Assembly: GCA_024516035.1 (NCBI GenBank)
Contig: CM044957.1
Location: 16,998,564 to 17,062,563, forward strand
Length of the DNA stretch: 64,000 bases
DNA from: Bactericera cockerelli
Taxonomy: Eukaryota; Arthropoda; Insecta; Hemiptera; Triozidae
Reading direction: 5' to 3'
In this document: positions 23,852 through 36,287 of the stretch, one piece after another
Layout: every line of letters starts with the position of its first letter
Numbering within the stretch: position 1 is the first letter of the stretch
Translations under genes and position numbers: made by a program
Notes under the pieces: generated by a model
Seen by the model: the letters and a program-made list of their open reading frames with translations, nothing else
What the model was told of the DNA's origin: nothing
The model's database searches: none

Positions 23852-24279
23852 AATGAGTCACGTGCACTAAATCATCAAGAAGTTGTAGAAGAAGACAGAA
23901 GAAAGCAATTGCCTAATAATTGGGAAGCAAGAAAAAGAAAAGCTGAGTGGATATTGAATGATGAAGAACAAAGACAAAAAGCTGTAGACCAAGGAGAAGA
24001 CTATGACAGGTTAAAGATGTTGAACATGACTGTAGCAGAAGCTGAAAAATTCAACAAGAAGAAGAAAAATCCAGATGTTGGATTTTCTGATTACCAACAA
24101 GCCACTGCACGGCAGTACAACAGACTTGTTAAACAAATGAAACCTGACATGAGCAAGTATGATGAACAAAAAAATAAATTGGGTCCTGCATTCTATGGTG
24201 ACAGGAAAACTATTTTACAAGGTCTTCACACTGATAGAAAAGAAGCAGTTGACAAAATGGTTGAAGATATTGAAAAGCA
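23852..24279 (+). CDS. Syf2: SYF2 central exon
   Basis: The acceptor TTTCATTTTAG is followed by [20 protein letters not shown] then PNNWEARKRKAEW, matching human [33 protein letters not shown]. Further on are GEDYDRL, KNPDVGFSDYQQATARQYNR and KQMKPDM, the most conserved block of the family (human KNPDLGFSDY...RQYHRLTKQIKPDM), and a C-terminal ...VDKMVEDIEKQ. The exon ends after the CA of a split CAG codon (donor GTAAGT). No frame breaks. Confidence 0.97.
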
Positions 24280-25054
24280 GTAAGTTCCCATATTCATCAG
24301 CAATTCTTGTCTCTTATCAGGCGCGGCCGGTGGGAAAATATTTAGGGGGTGCTGCCACACTAACCAGACTGAAATAGGAGTTATAGAGTTGCTCTCTTAG
24401 TACCTAATTAGTTTGAGTTTGTTTATCATGTCAATCATAATTATTATTCTAGAAATGTGTGAAGATTTCCATTGTGTACAAACTAGGACTTGAGAAAAAT
24501 CTTCTCCTTTTCCTTTTCGTCTGGGGTGCTGGAGTTCCGCAGCTGCTTAGCACCGGCCGCACCCATCTCTTATTATTACCTTGATTATTGTGTTTGGCCC
24601 TGAAATCTTAATGACCATGTACCTTTGTTATTTTTTCAAGCACTACCCACAACAACTGTCTTTAGAGATTTAACCGGTCACATTTGTTTACTTTCATTTT
24701 TTCTCTGCTATCACTTCCAAGAACATCTAATATTTTTTATTACTATTATTATCAGCATTCCTATACTCTCTCAATTTGAGGCACTTATACAGTGTTATTG
24801 TATTTATAATTAATTCACTGTTGAAATTCTCTAATATTTACAAATGTACATATTACCAATATGGACCAAGTTTTGTGTATTAATGGATTTTCTATTTATG
24901 TCTGAAAATATGTACTAGTGCTATGTTCAAGAGAATGAACATTTCTATCCAGAATAGTTGGGTTTTTTCTTTTAGTTCAACATTAAGACAAAGTCTATGT
25001 ATGACACATAAAACTGCACACTTACATCATGTATTTTTTTTTATATTTTTACAG
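24280..25054. other. SYF2 intron 2
   Basis: Canonical GTAAGT...ACAG intron. It contains a probable repeat fragment at about 24310-24570 bounded by GGCGCGGCCGGTGGG and CACCGGCCGC. Confidence 0.7.
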
Positions 25055-25220
25055 GATTTCCAAGAGGGAAAAGTATAGTAGACGGAGAACTCACAATGAT
25101 GATGCTGACATTGATTACATTAATGAAAGAAATATGAAGTTCAACAAGAAGTTAGAGCGTTTCTATGGTGAACACACAGCAGAGATAAAACAAAACTTAG
25201 AAAGAGGAACAGCAATATAA
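25055..25220 (+). CDS. Syf2: SYF2 last exon
   Basis: The first G completes the CAG codon. The exon encodes [20 protein letters not shown] then [20 protein letters not shown] and [14 protein letters not shown], the near-invariant C-terminus of SYF2 (human ...[19 protein letters not shown] and [14 protein letters not shown]). The stop is TAA at 25218-25220. A 1.6-kb palindrome starts about 147 bp downstream and may be partly in the 3' UTR. Confidence 0.97.
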
Positions 25221-25366
25221 TTTTTGCTACTTAATTCTTCTGTAAGGTGAACTTGGTAAATTGAACTAGCTCCAGCTAAACAAAATGCATCTCTATCGAA
25301 GCATTTTACATGGTTTTTCTTCAAAGCAGAGAATATTTTGAAATGATGAAAATGACAATTTTCTTT

Positions 25367-27010
25367 ATATACAGGGTGTCCCACCAAACTTGGACACCTC
25401 AAATTACTCGGCCCCTGAAAGAGTTTTTGAAAAAATAAAAAATCTAGGGTACATGTGCTAATTATGCGGTTTCAGTTATGAAATTTTTTTTATACAGGGT
25501 GGTTCAAAAGTCAGAAATTGAGGTGTCAACTTTCGATTTTTAAATGGATCGACCTGAATTTTATTTGATAATTTTACTTCTAAATGGTTCTTGAGTACTT
25601 TTTTAAACAAAAATTTTACATACAGGGTGGTTTTTTTTCGACCAATTTTTTTTCTAAATCTCGAATAACTCAAGTTTGTTTAATTTATTCGATAACAAGA
25701 ATAGAGAGTGTTTGTGTAATGAAAACACGCACTTTCAATTGGCATCAATTTTTTTTTATACAGGGTGGTTCACAAGTGAAATAATGACTTGATTTTTTTT
25801 AAAACTGAGTTTTTTTAATTTTTTATTTGGGATTAATAATTCTCGCTTAATTTTACACATTTTTTGTTAGTCATATCGAAAAACAAAACTAAAGTGTTGT
25901 ACAGGGTGAGACATAATTTTTTTGTGACACCCTGTATATGGGCAGTCAAAGAGACGTAAAATTAAATATAAAAACTAAATGTGCAAGCAAAACTTTGATT
26001 TTTAATGATATCAAAAAGTTATGGTGTTTTAACTAATATTGTCGCATGGACCACCCTGTAGATATTCTCTTAAACTATCTTGTGGGTACTCGAGGTTGTA
26101 TAAAATTCAACGAAGACTTCGAATCGTGGGGTAAAACAAGTAATAAACACGAATTTTGAAGCCATTTTCAATTTGGTGTACACACTGAATGAAAGTAGGT
26201 AGGTGTAGACACAAAATTGAAAATGGCTTTTTGAATTCATTTTTTTCTTTCAGATTTGGACTCCTCGTTGAATTTTAGACAGTTTCGACTACCCATATGA
26301 TGTTTTAAGAAAATATCTACAGGGTGGTCCATGTGACAATATTAGTTAAAACACCATAACTTTTTTATATAATTAAAAATCGAAGTTTTTCTTGCTTATT
26401 TAGTTTTTATATTTAATTTTACGTCTCTTTGACTGCCCATATACAGGGTGTCACAAAAAAATTATGTCTCACCCTGTAAAACACTTTAGTTTTGTTTTTC
26501 GATATGACTAACAAAAAATGTGTAAAATTAAGCGAGAATTATTAATCCCAAATAAAAAATTAAAAAAACTCAGTTTTAAAAAAAATCAAGTTATTATTTC
26601 ACTTGTGAACCACCCTGTATAAAAAAATTTGATGCCAATTGAAAGTGCGTGTTTTCATTATACAAACACTCTCTATTCTTGTTATCAAAAAAATTAAACA
26701 AACTTGAGTTATTCGAGATTTAGAAAAAAAATTGGTCTAAAAAAAACCACCCTGTATGTAAAATTTTTGTTTAAAAAAGTACTCAGGAACCATTTAGAAG
26801 TAAAATTATCAAATAAAATTCAGGTCGATCCATTTAAAATTCGAAAGTTGACACCTCAATTTCTGACTTTTGAACCACCCTGTATAAAAAAAAATTCATG
26901 ACTGAAACTGCATAATTAGACCATGTACCCAAGGATTTTTTATTTTTCAAAAACTCTTTCAGGGGCCGAGTAATTTGAGGTGTCCAAGTTTGGTGGGACA
27001 CCCTGTATAT
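25367..27010. mobile_element. Giant palindromic (foldback) element with ACAGGGTG boxes
   Basis: The left arm (from TATATACAGGGTGTCCC) and right arm (ending GGGACACCCTGTATA) are reverse complements over roughly 700-800 bp each, with few differences. The centre lies near 26190, where CCATTTTCAATTTGGTGT faces an inverted copy. In the left arm the box ACAGGGTG recurs at about 25371, 25494, 25623, 25760 and 25902, with inverse boxes near 25928 and 26050. The same 65-residue open frame appears in both arms by symmetry and has no family resemblance I recognise. Confidence 0.9.
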
Positions 27011-28665
27011 TTCATAAATATAATAGAAACTATTCATACTATTTAATATTACACAACATGCAATTACCTAAGATATAGATAGATTAAAAATAAATTAGGT
27101 ATGTATCTTCTCAATTCTACTATTAGTTTTTTATACAATGTCAAAAAATCAAATTTTCTTTTTGATATATGTGACAATTGACATCACCATAGCAAGGAAT
27201 TTTGTAGGGATTATTAGGTAACATCTTTTCAAAAAAAGTGCAGGTAATTTAAACGTGTCCAATCTCTGTACAGGGTGTAGCTAGTTACTTATTAAATGTA
27301 ATATTCTACCCTATCTGGTATAAAAAATATTTTATTAAGACATTATTTTACAAAGCTGAGCTGTACACCAAAATTGGGAGAGGTTATATTTTTCTGTTGA
27401 TGTCTAACTTCATTGATTTGATGGGAACTGCTGTATCAAATGGGCAATCAGGCAAGGTTTAGAAATACTTATTTCCTCACATCATGTTGTACAAAATCAT
27501 AATAATAATAATATTGATTGTAAATAGTAAATATTCATTTTTAAAATAAAACATACTTCTTTATGTAAAGAAAACTGACAGTCTTTTGATTATATCAAAA
27601 GTTATTGATAAGAAAAGAATTATTTTCACATCATAACCTACAGCAAGAACCAACAGTTAGTATTTATTAAGAGACAACTAACTGGCATTTAATTTTATAC
27701 ATATAAAACCCCATCATAGGAGAAGAACTTTTCCTTGAAAATCTATTTATTGTTGGTTCAAGTCAATTTGATATTGATGATTATGACTCATCAAAAATAT
27801 GTGCAATGATGCCAAATATTTGGGACCTACAAGGGCAATAAGAAAAATGTTGCAGTAAATTTGAAATTTTGCTAGAAAGAAAAGAAGTCACACAGGGAAA
27901 AGACAAATTTAACATGACAGAAACAACATTGCATTGACAAAGTATTCCCAAATATTGAACCTTTGGATTCTAGAGCTACCTTTACTCCAAACAGAGGGAG
28001 TTTATTAATTAATTAATTTTAATAGGTAATACTCTTTAGTGGAAGGTAACCACCAGGTGAGGTTAATGCTTTAAAGCATTTTCTACCACCTAAACCTCGG
28101 AGTATTATTGTGTGGTAATGTACTCAAATTAATCAATTACATTATGTATGAGATTCCCACATTTCTGATAATCTGATTGGTTCTCTCAGTTTAGTTTGCA
28201 ATGACATTACTATGACATTAAATTAAACTGACTGTGGTAGTATGTAAATAATATGAACATTACTACAAAATATTCACTCACTACTCTTTAAAAAAATAAG
28301 AATATTGCTGTTGATTCTATTAACATTTACAAAACATTAGACAGAAGACTACCAAATATTCAGATTAAGAAAATTGTTGAAGTTAAATAGAAATTTATCT
28401 AAGAACAGAAGTCACATAGAAAAAGGACAAAATTTTCATCTAGTCAAGAGTCAGCTCTTTTTTTTACACAATAGCATAGAGCAGTAACATTTGTTCAAAT
28501 TCTTTTTTCTAAAAAATAAAATAAATAATTAAATGCATAGGTTTGAGCAGGCAGCACAATTTAAGGGACACAGCAAATGGATAGAATGCATGATAAGACT
28601 CACAAGAGTGTTACAATATTCATGTTTAAATATCCTTCTCTATACAGAATGGTCTTATTTATCTA
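27011..28665. other. Non-coding between SYF2 and the reverse-strand gene
   Basis: AT-rich. An inverse SINE tail at about 28015-28110 (TAGTGGAAGGTAACCACCAG, TTTCTACCACCTAA) belongs to the family at 40972 and 54845. Nothing else is recognised. Confidence 0.5.
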
Positions 28666-29279
28666 CTATTGACGGTGTCCATTTACTAATGAAGATACAT
28701 GAAAACTATTAATAGAGAAATTTTCATGTATCTTCATTTCAAAATGAATAATGATTAACTTTAAAATAGAAGCATATGTCCTAGAGTATCTCTTTTTTAC
28801 ACAATTTAAGACATCATCTGTATTTTCCAAAATGTAGCACAAATGGCTAATGAATGTTTTTCTTTCATGTATAGTACCATTACTTCTCCAAAAGAGACGG
28901 TCAAAGTGAAAAATGTGTAGATTTATGTCACTAGTAATGGGAAAGTTGTACCATGTTTGAAGAATCCATTTAAATAAATCATCTATTATGATTGTACATG
29001 TGTTTGATAGGACATTTTTAAGGGCTTCAGGTAGAATAAATTGTTTTAAATCACTTGAAATTTTCTGGTTCATCTCCTCCTTCCATGCAGAAACTGTCCT
29101 AGTAAAATGGGTTTGCCCATGAGTAGATCTCCTTCTTTTGTGTCTGTTTGCAGCATACTGTTCATCAACTTTGCTTTTAACATACTGACCATTTTGTTTG
29201 ATTAAATTTATAACAATCGTATTTTGACAGATAGTTCCTAAGGAACAAGGATTATTCTGGGAAGTCTCATTCCTCTGCT
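28666..29279 (-). CDS. Terminal exon of an unrecognised reverse-strand gene
   Basis: On the reverse strand a good acceptor (TTTATTTTTCAG) opens a frame of about 203 codons to a stop at 28666-28668, with no internal stop. The N-terminal part is polar (KRRRSTHGQTHFTRTVSAWK). The rest is helical and hydrophobic-patterned (LKQFILPEALKNVLSN, DDLFKWILQTWYNFPI, KTFISHLCYILENTDDVLNC). Two bases precede the first full codon, so the preceding exon must leave one base. I do not recognise the family. The long open frame with a proper acceptor makes a host gene likely, with upstream exons to the right. Confidence 0.6.
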
Positions 29280-30876
29280 CTGAAAAATAAAATCATTAGC
29301 TATATTTAACAAGTGAGTTAGACATTAGATGGTCTTGGGCCAGAAACATGAAAAAGGATTCAAGTTAAGATAAGCCAGACTGTCCCTCAACTTGGGCTAT
29401 ATTGTGCTGTGATTGGTTGAAACTCTGACATGAGGGCATGTCCAGCTTATCTTTAATTTAAGCCTGTTTTTTAATTTGGCCCTAGAGATTCAGTTCAACA
29501 GACCAAGTATGTGATCTCCCTCCACCAACTGATAAGAGAAAGCAGAAGTCCAAGAGAATAGTTTAGAAGTAGATCAGTTTCCTAAACACATTAGAATGTA
29601 AAATATATCCCTTCAATGTAAGAAATTCCATATTTAATGTTGTCTAAAATAAATATCTATTGGGATATTCAATGTCATTGTTAGGTTCATGAAAATTGGT
29701 CCAGAATTGGCTTTTTGAGGTATGTTCATTGGACCCACCAATGAATGGGAGATCTTGCTTGGTTGGAATCCCTGCTGTGTTGGATTCACAAAAAATGACT
29801 CCAGTTCTGTAATTACCGGGATTTTATTAATATACTATACTTACCTGACATGACTGATGGGTGATGGGAGTTGTCATTTACTCTCTCTGTTGGATTCTTT
29901 TAATTCTTTAGGCTCTTTCTAGATCAACTGAATTGTTAATGCACATTTTCCTGGGTTATTGTAGGGACTAATATAGTATTTTACACGTCCTTTACCTTAC
30001 ATCATACACTAGTTTAATATAAGACAGGGCATTATTGTGATGTGAACTGAATACTGAAATTTTGATAAGAAAATAAAATAATAGAACTTCGATTTAAATT
30101 GTTTTCAAAAATTTCGCGCTGTTTTACAATTAAATTTTAGTGTTTAAAAAAACACTTTACAAAAAAGTTTGGTACCCAGTGCGCCGTCAGAAGTCACAAA
30201 ATTAATTTATTATCAACTAATCAAACCATGTTCGTCCATATCCATCCAAAAGTAGGTTTTATTTAAGAATTTTAGTTCGTTCCAAAAGTATAAATTTTCC
30301 TCTTTTCCATTTTATTTGAGTCGCGGTCAGAGGTGCGTTTCTTCGATGGTGCAAACCTTCAATGGTGCTCGATTTGCTAACTTCACACATGTCTGCTATT
30401 TTTAATCAATTTCAGGATAGATAGTACAAATGTTGTGGGATATCTTCTTGTGGGATATTTTAATATGAGTAATCAGTTTTCTAATGTCCGCTGTGCTAAT
30501 TAATACTGCAAATGTCCAATTATCCATTCATGCATTCCAAATTGCACTACATAACTTGTTTTGTATTTCCAAATAATTATCCATTACCCAACTTAAATGT
30601 GATATGTAATGAGTAATGACTTTCTCTTCTTGAGATCTTTTTCTTTTGACGATTCTACATTCAACGAGGGGCTGTTTTTTTCCTGTTTAGGCTTTTTCTT
30701 TAGCTACCTATATTTGATTATTCTGGGCTCTTAATTTCAAGTGACCTGCAGCATTCACTGTGGTTTGTTCAATAAAAGGTGAGTTCCCTCTAAATTGAGG
30801 AATCTATCTTACTTGTGGTAACACAATTCATACTTATCTACATAAATTGTGGGGAAATTTCAAGTACTCTTCTTAC
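29280..30876. other. Probable introns of the reverse-strand gene
   Basis: AT-rich. At about 30340-30435 lies a block (ACCTTCAATGGTGCTCGATT ... TTTCAGGATAGATAGTAC) whose reverse complement is at about 43015-43110. No other feature is supported. Confidence 0.4.
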
Positions 30877-31042
30877 AGCCTTATGATTAGTTCAGACAAC
30901 AAGCTTAATACTACAATTTCTGGTAAATCTGAGTTATATTTTACCAGTTTAACAGCTTGATTCACCTGCACAAACTGTAAAATATCACTCCAAAGTGTGT
31001 TTCCGAGGTAGTTTTGTCTATTCTTAATTAGTTCCTCAGAAC
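30877..31042 (-). CDS. Possible internal exon, reverse strand, unrecognised
   Basis: A 166-nt block is bounded by an acceptor (GGTTACATCAAG) and a donor (GGCT/GTAAGA) and is open in one frame. It encodes SEELIKNRQNYLGNTLWSDI, LQFVQVNQAVKLVKYNSDLP, EIVVLSLLSELIIR, an amphipathic helical sequence that looks like protein. It needs one base from the previous exon and leaves two, so it does not splice directly to 28666-29279; a further exon would be required. Confidence 0.4.
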
Positions 31043-32229
31043 CTTGATGTAACCATAACAAATATCAATAAAAGTTCTCAGAGTTGACCACTCTTACGAT
31101 GGGATCCAATATGTTCCTATCTGAGAACATATTCTGGACCTATTCTCATGAAACTTAAACAAAATGCTAAGAATGATCTGAAAAAATTAAATTTGCCTTA
31201 ATAATTTGAATGCCCAAGAAACATTATGTGGTCAAAATCCCATTCAGAATATTATTTGTCATGGATTTCCTACCAGACCTCTGGATGAAAATAGAGATGT
31301 TGTGTTTTGTTAAGCTTAATTAGAATAGCTTGGGTGATGATCTTATTAGCTAAGGTCTATCAAAAAATAGTGCAAAGTTAAACTACTTTACTTTTGGTGT
31401 CCAAGATGGTTGTGTCATGGTGGTGGAAGGATTGATTAACCCCAGTAGCCGAACCCAGAAGTCACTAGATTTATAAGGGAAAAGGCAAGGGAGATATAAA
31501 TAGAAGCTAGTATTGATTCACATTTTAAATTAGTGTATTATGTATGTATCTACATACATAAATGTACATTTTTCATATCTTACAAAGTTTCCTTATAGTG
31601 TACATTGTTCTCTATAAGTGATACACATCAGATATAGAGAACTTGTTCCTTATAGCCGATATATCAGTATTATAGTGAAAATCGGCTTTTAGAAACAAAT
31701 CTGTCCGGTCCTTTGAAGTTTGTTATTAACAATTTCTACCACTAAATTGAAATTAAAAGGACAGAAGTGACATTTTGAATTATAATAATTTTAAGTTACT
31801 AGGGATGAAATTATTATGAAAAAAAAAATACTTACAATAGCATTACTATAGTGCTTTATTTAGACTGTCAGTGCAACACAGGTAGTCCCATTATGCCAAC
31901 AGTTTAACATAGCACAAATTCAATTTAACAAGAAGACTTCTTTACATTAATTTATTTCAAGTGTTCCAAGGTTCAAAGATTTTTTTTATGGAACAAAATG
32001 TTCAACAGGAACAAGGTACTAATACAAGTCTAAAAAATCTTAACAAAAATGGTCCTAGATCTTCAATTCTGACCTTTAACTTGATTTTATTGATGAATTT
32101 TGAATAAATCTCAAATCAAAATAACAAAATTGTTTATTTTAAATTTAAACTAATGGATGAATGCATTTTATTTTCAGATAAGGATCAACATAATCTACTC
32201 TCAGGTTGGAAAATGTCACTGTCTCTATC
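31043..32229. other. Non-coding, nothing recognised
   Basis: AT-rich DNA without paired splice signals or repeats I can place. Confidence 0.4.
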
Positions 32230-32545
32230 TCCACACCACATTGAATATGACTACTATGAGACCAGAGACAGTATGTGTGCAACAGTGTTTTTTTTTAATT
32301 TATTTGACAAATGGTCTTGACATATAATTATGAATGACCTGTTAGATATAAAAAAAATTAAGAAATAATTAGATATTAAATTATCATCATAGAGTGGTGT
32401 CATGGTGAACAATGGTAGCCAGACAGTGGAGGAATGACTCAGCAGTTCTACCACTGTCTTTACAAGGAGGCTAATAATTGACAAGGGCTCTCAAAACCAA
32501 GCCAATGCTGGTCTACTCTCTGTTTATATTCCCCCAGCCAGAAGT
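32230..32545 (-). repeat. Repeat family related to the 38-bp minisatellite source
   Basis: The reverse strand reads CTGGCTGGGGGAATATAAAC, AGAGAGTAGACCAGCATTGG, CTTGGTTTTGAGAGCCCTTG, TCAATTATTAGCCTCCTTGT and CACTGTCTGGCTACCATTGT. It aligns with 57735-57910. Its first 38 bp correspond to the tandem unit at 61567-62390. Confidence 0.75.
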
Positions 32546-32888
32546 AAATATCAAGGGAAAAAAAATGATTTTATGACTATTCAAATGTACTAGGTATGTT
32601 ATTGTTATCTTTGTATTGAAAAAATATGTATTAATTTCTTGTGAAGTAACATATTATTTAAAATAATCTTAATATTCTTGTACATTATATAAAAAAATTC
32701 CATACTAAATCTTTTATGATTATTTGAAATTGTTTTTGTTAATTTCTTTTAACCCTATGGGTAAAACATTACATGATTTAGCTCCATTAAATTGAATACT
32801 CTTTTCATATAACGCTGTGGATTCTGGTTCAATTGTTAGTGTATTTATGTTGTTATATCTAAATCTTGTTTTATATGTATATCCAGCG

Positions 32889-32921
<33 letters not shown>

Positions 32922-33005
32922 GAATGTCTAGTATGTATAAAATTGGAAGCATTACTATGTTACGCATTCATTCACTCAATCATATTTTACTAGTTGTTGT
33001 TGTAG
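32546..33005. other. Non-coding with long T-run
   Basis: A T-run of about 30 bases lies at 32888-32918. Nothing else is recognised. Confidence 0.5.
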
Positions 33006-33108
33006 GGAGCTTGGCTACTGCTGGGCCACTCAAGGTGCTACTCTATTCCACTTCAGTTAAAAATTTGGATCATTCTAAAGCACATATTTCTATGTGCTAT
33101 CACCCACA
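33006..33108 (+). CDS. Possible internal exon, forward strand, unrecognised
   Basis: It is bounded by the acceptor TTGTTGTTGTAG and the donor CA/GTAAGA. The open frame encodes SLATAGPLKVLLYSTSVKNL then DHSKAHISMCYHP. Two bases precede the first codon and two remain at the end. The composition looks coding, unlike its surroundings. No family is recognised; it could belong to the same gene as the exon at 40493. Confidence 0.4.
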
Positions 33109-33389
33109 GTAAGATCTTGACCATTTTCTTTATAAGCTACTAGCCACATTGCGACTAGGCCTGCGGCGCGTGCGCGCGTGGCATTCACTGCATTTTGCTG
33201 TTGTAAAAATACAGGTAACATATATGGTTAATTCAATGAAAAATAATATTTTTTAACCTTCATAAATAATTTATATGTATTTGTTATTGTGAAATTAATA
33301 CAGTACCTGCTTGTTCCATGTCTCAATTGCACTTCTCTTTTGTTTTTATTGGTTTTTAAACTTTTTTGTATTAGTTTCTGTGACTGAGA

Positions 33390-33660
33390 AGGCTTGTATG
33401 CTTTCTGACATGGGTTTGATTCCTAGTGTAGTAAGTTTTTTTTCTGCTCTTTACTTGGATGATCAGGATCCACTCATACACTTTGAGTAGTTGTACAAGT
33501 TGTGTTGTATAGGAACAGAATCAGAATAGGAAAAGTTGTGGCATTTCAAGCTAGCAATGAGTTACCAGGCAAATAATGTTAAAGGATTTTTAAAATGCCA
33601 GGCTACTCCCTAAAGTTGTGATATAACAACTCATAGAATTACCACATCTGTACATCTTCT
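33390..33660 (+). repeat. SINE, CTGCTTTAATGTGAGCAGCG family, decayed
   Basis: Carries a B-box-like GGGTTTGATTCCTAG and the body CTGCTCTTTACTTGGATG, GGATCCACTCATAC, related to the copies at 19270 and 49275. Confidence 0.6.
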
Positions 33661-33774
33661 GCACTTTAAATAGAAAAATAAAAACAAATGTAACAAAAAT
33701 ACCAGGTTGTAACAGAAATACTTCTACTTCTGAACAAATTAAATTAATAGGAAAAATATTTTAATTTATTTATT

Positions 33775-34001
33775 TTTCAACTGGCATGTTAATATCACGA
33801 AGGGCGTTTTACCCTCAATTCGCTGGGAATCGCACCAGCTACCCACATTAACCTCACCCAGCCTGGGTAGGGCCGGAAAATTTAGCCTCACGTGTTTGGA
33901 GGGAACAGAATTTTCTTCGAAAAGTCTGCTCCAACAGGGGATCGAACTCGGGATCTCTGGACTACGGGCAGTAGTCACAACCATTACGCCACGGAGGCTG
34001 G
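33775..34001 (-). repeat. tRNA-headed SINE sharing the 5S-SINE body
   Basis: On the reverse strand the head is CCTCCGTGGCGTAATGGTTG, ACTACTGCCCGTAGTCC, GAGTTCGATCCCC, with a Gly(GCC)-like anticodon loop. The linker AGACTTTTCGAAGAAAATTC leads to the body TTCCGGCCCTACCCAGGCTG and GGGTGAGGTTAATGTGGG. It is nearly full length. Confidence 0.85.
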
Positions 34002-34581
34002 GAATGCGGTAGTTAATTGAAAAATAAAAATTATTCGTGACACACGATTAAAACTGTCGTGGTATATTGGAAAAATTAAAACAGAGAAAAACGTGTGTGT
34101 ATCACATATTGAATTTTGCAGCCATGAAATAACTATGCTCCGCTACTTTTGGACGTATGTGGTCTGTGTTTAGCCTATTATCCACCCCGTAGTATATGCT
34201 TCCATTGCCCATTCCGTAGTATACCTCGCCACTCCAAAATTTGGTGACTAGCTCAATTTTATTTACTTCCAAGCTCTTTATTAAAATATAAACCTTTTCA
34301 CAAAAGTTTGATAGAGTTCATTTTAGTTTAACGTGGTTGCAATGAACTACCCCACCCCATTGTATATTGTTGTGGCTGTGGCCAGCTTGACGCAACTATA
34401 GGATCATAGATTTAGAAAATAGATATCGCACAGTTGACACAAAAGTGAAGTCGATTTTGAGAGAGAGATTGAGAGCACTCTAGTGAACATTTTGGGCGCT
34501 ATAAGGGCAAAACATTGGAAATTTTACATTGGTTCTTATGGAAAAACCCGACCCTTTGTAGTTTCCGCATTTATTAATTTT

Positions 34582-35225
34582 ATAATAATAATAATAACTC
34601 TTTATTGACAAGAATAATATTGACAAAGGGCGTGATTATTGCCTGAGGCAATCTCTGCCATCAAACCCATACGGTTACCACTTAATTATTTGATATCAAG
34701 AAGTAAAGTGTTACTGATATTCCATAATATATTTTTAAAAAAAATGTATAAATATAGGTATATATATACAAAAGAGAGAGAATATAATATATTATATCCG
34801 GGTGAGGAAACAGAAGATGAAAAAAAAGGAGGACAAGAAAATAAGGAGGAAGAAGAAAAGAAGGAAGAGGAAGAAAAGAAGGAAGAAGGAGCCAGTACTC
34901 AATTTTCAAACCGATTTGAAATGTTCAATCAGTAAACGCCTAAAGGAAGACATGCGTTCACAGACCCTAACCTCATGGGGAAGTGAGTTCCACAACCTAG
35001 CACCTTGTACAGCAAATGAGCCAGAGAAGAAATTAGTCCTGTGTATTGGAATCGTAAGAAGAGCAGCATCCTCAGATCTGGTGTTATGAGAATGCTGAGA
35101 CAGTGATGAAAACTTTGATGCTAAGTAAAGAGGATTTTGTGTGTTCAATACCCGCCACAATAAGAAAAGAATATGAATGTCACGCCGTTCTTGCATAGTA
35201 AACCAATTTACTTACTTACTTACTC
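34582..35225 (-). pseudogene. 3' fragment of a non-LTR retrotransposon
   Basis: The reverse-strand frame 34906-35196 encodes the usual end of CR1/Jockey-type ORF2: HSHNTRSEDAALLTIPIHRT, NFFSGSFAVQGARLWNSLP, then SSFRRLLIEHF. The 3' UTR ends in CAATAAAGAGTTATTATTAT. The piece is flanked by AATTTT (34576-34581 and 35226-35231), consistent with a target-site duplication. The reverse transcriptase and endonuclease are missing (5' truncation). Confidence 0.85.
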
Positions 35226-35293
35226 AATTTTCTTTTCTCTCTATAATTTTACGCGAGTTTATTTTTTGAAACCTCCACTTTCTAATCTTCAAG

Positions 35294-35359
35294 ATGGTAA
35301 ACTTTTGCTGCGCTTATGGCTGTACCAACCGATATAATAACAATTCTGAAATACACTAA
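35294..35359 (+). pseudogene. THAP-type zinc-finger exon remnant, left arm
   Basis: MVNFCCAYGCTNRYNNNSEI begins like a THAP domain (C-x-x-x-C spacing after the initiator Met) and stops early, because about 17 nt including the donor are missing compared with the right-arm copy. Confidence 0.6.
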
Positions 35360-36147
35360 CATTCTAGTATTTTTGTTTATTGCCAAGGAAACACAATAAA
35401 TTGAACTTAATTTACCTTTCAATGTATTTTAATCATAGTTTGGGGTATCAAATAGTCATAAAACGATTTATAAGCATAATAATATCCAGAAACTATCTTG
35501 TTAGAGGATTTTATAAGCACCCTCTGGAGTGGTATGAATGTCTTTTTCCATTGTAAAGGTCTCAGCTAGTATAATAATGGAGTATATACTTCGTTAAATA
35601 CCGTGAACTGATAACAATAGCTGATAGTGATAAAAATAAAACGTAAAAATCAGTTTCAATTGCTAATTATTTCGAAAAAATATCTAAAAAGAGAGGCTTA
35701 AGCATTTGGCAATATTTCAACAATGAAAATATTAAACGACAAAAAAAAAGTGTGAAAGGCGTAGAAAAGACCACATAACCGAATTTGTTTCGAGAAGTTT
35801 TCATAAAATTGTATGGTTTGATCATAGATTTAAAAAAATAGATAAACAACTCCCTATGGTCCCTGTGTAAATCCATCTGAAGCCGGGCTTCAGTTGTATT
35901 TACAGCGTTGCCGTGAATCTGTAAGGGCAAAAAAACACAATTCCCTTTCATTGCAATGTAATTTTAGCGATTTTCTTCTTCGATTACTGATCGAACCATA
36001 CAACTTTATGAAAACTTTTCGAAACGAATTCGGTTATGTGGTCTTTTCGGTTTCGCATGATTAAAATACATTGAAAGATAAATTTAGTTCAATTTATTGT
36101 GTTTCCTTGGGAATAAACAAAAATACTAGAATGTTAAGACTACTTAC

Positions 36148-36218
36148 TTGTGGAAGTGTATTTCAGAATTCTTATTATATCGGTTGGTACAGCCATACAC
36201 GCAGCAAAAGTTTACCAT
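36148..36218 (-). pseudogene. THAP-type zinc-finger exon, right arm, with intact donor
   Basis: The reverse strand encodes MVNFCCVYGCTNRYNKNSEI then HFHK and a donor AA/GTAAGTAG (71 nt). Cys pair spacing and the FHK motif match the first half of THAP domains as in P-element-related proteins. The second half of the domain (next exon) is not found nearby. Confidence 0.6.
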
Positions 36219-36287
36219 ATTAAAGATTAGAAAGTGCAGATTTAAAAAAATAAACTCGAGTAAAATTATAGAGAGAAAAGAAAATTA

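Noticed and set aside
25476..26901. Matching 65-residue frames in both arms of the palindrome
   Set aside because: They exist because the arms are inverse copies; they include the ACAGGGTG boxes and resemble no protein.
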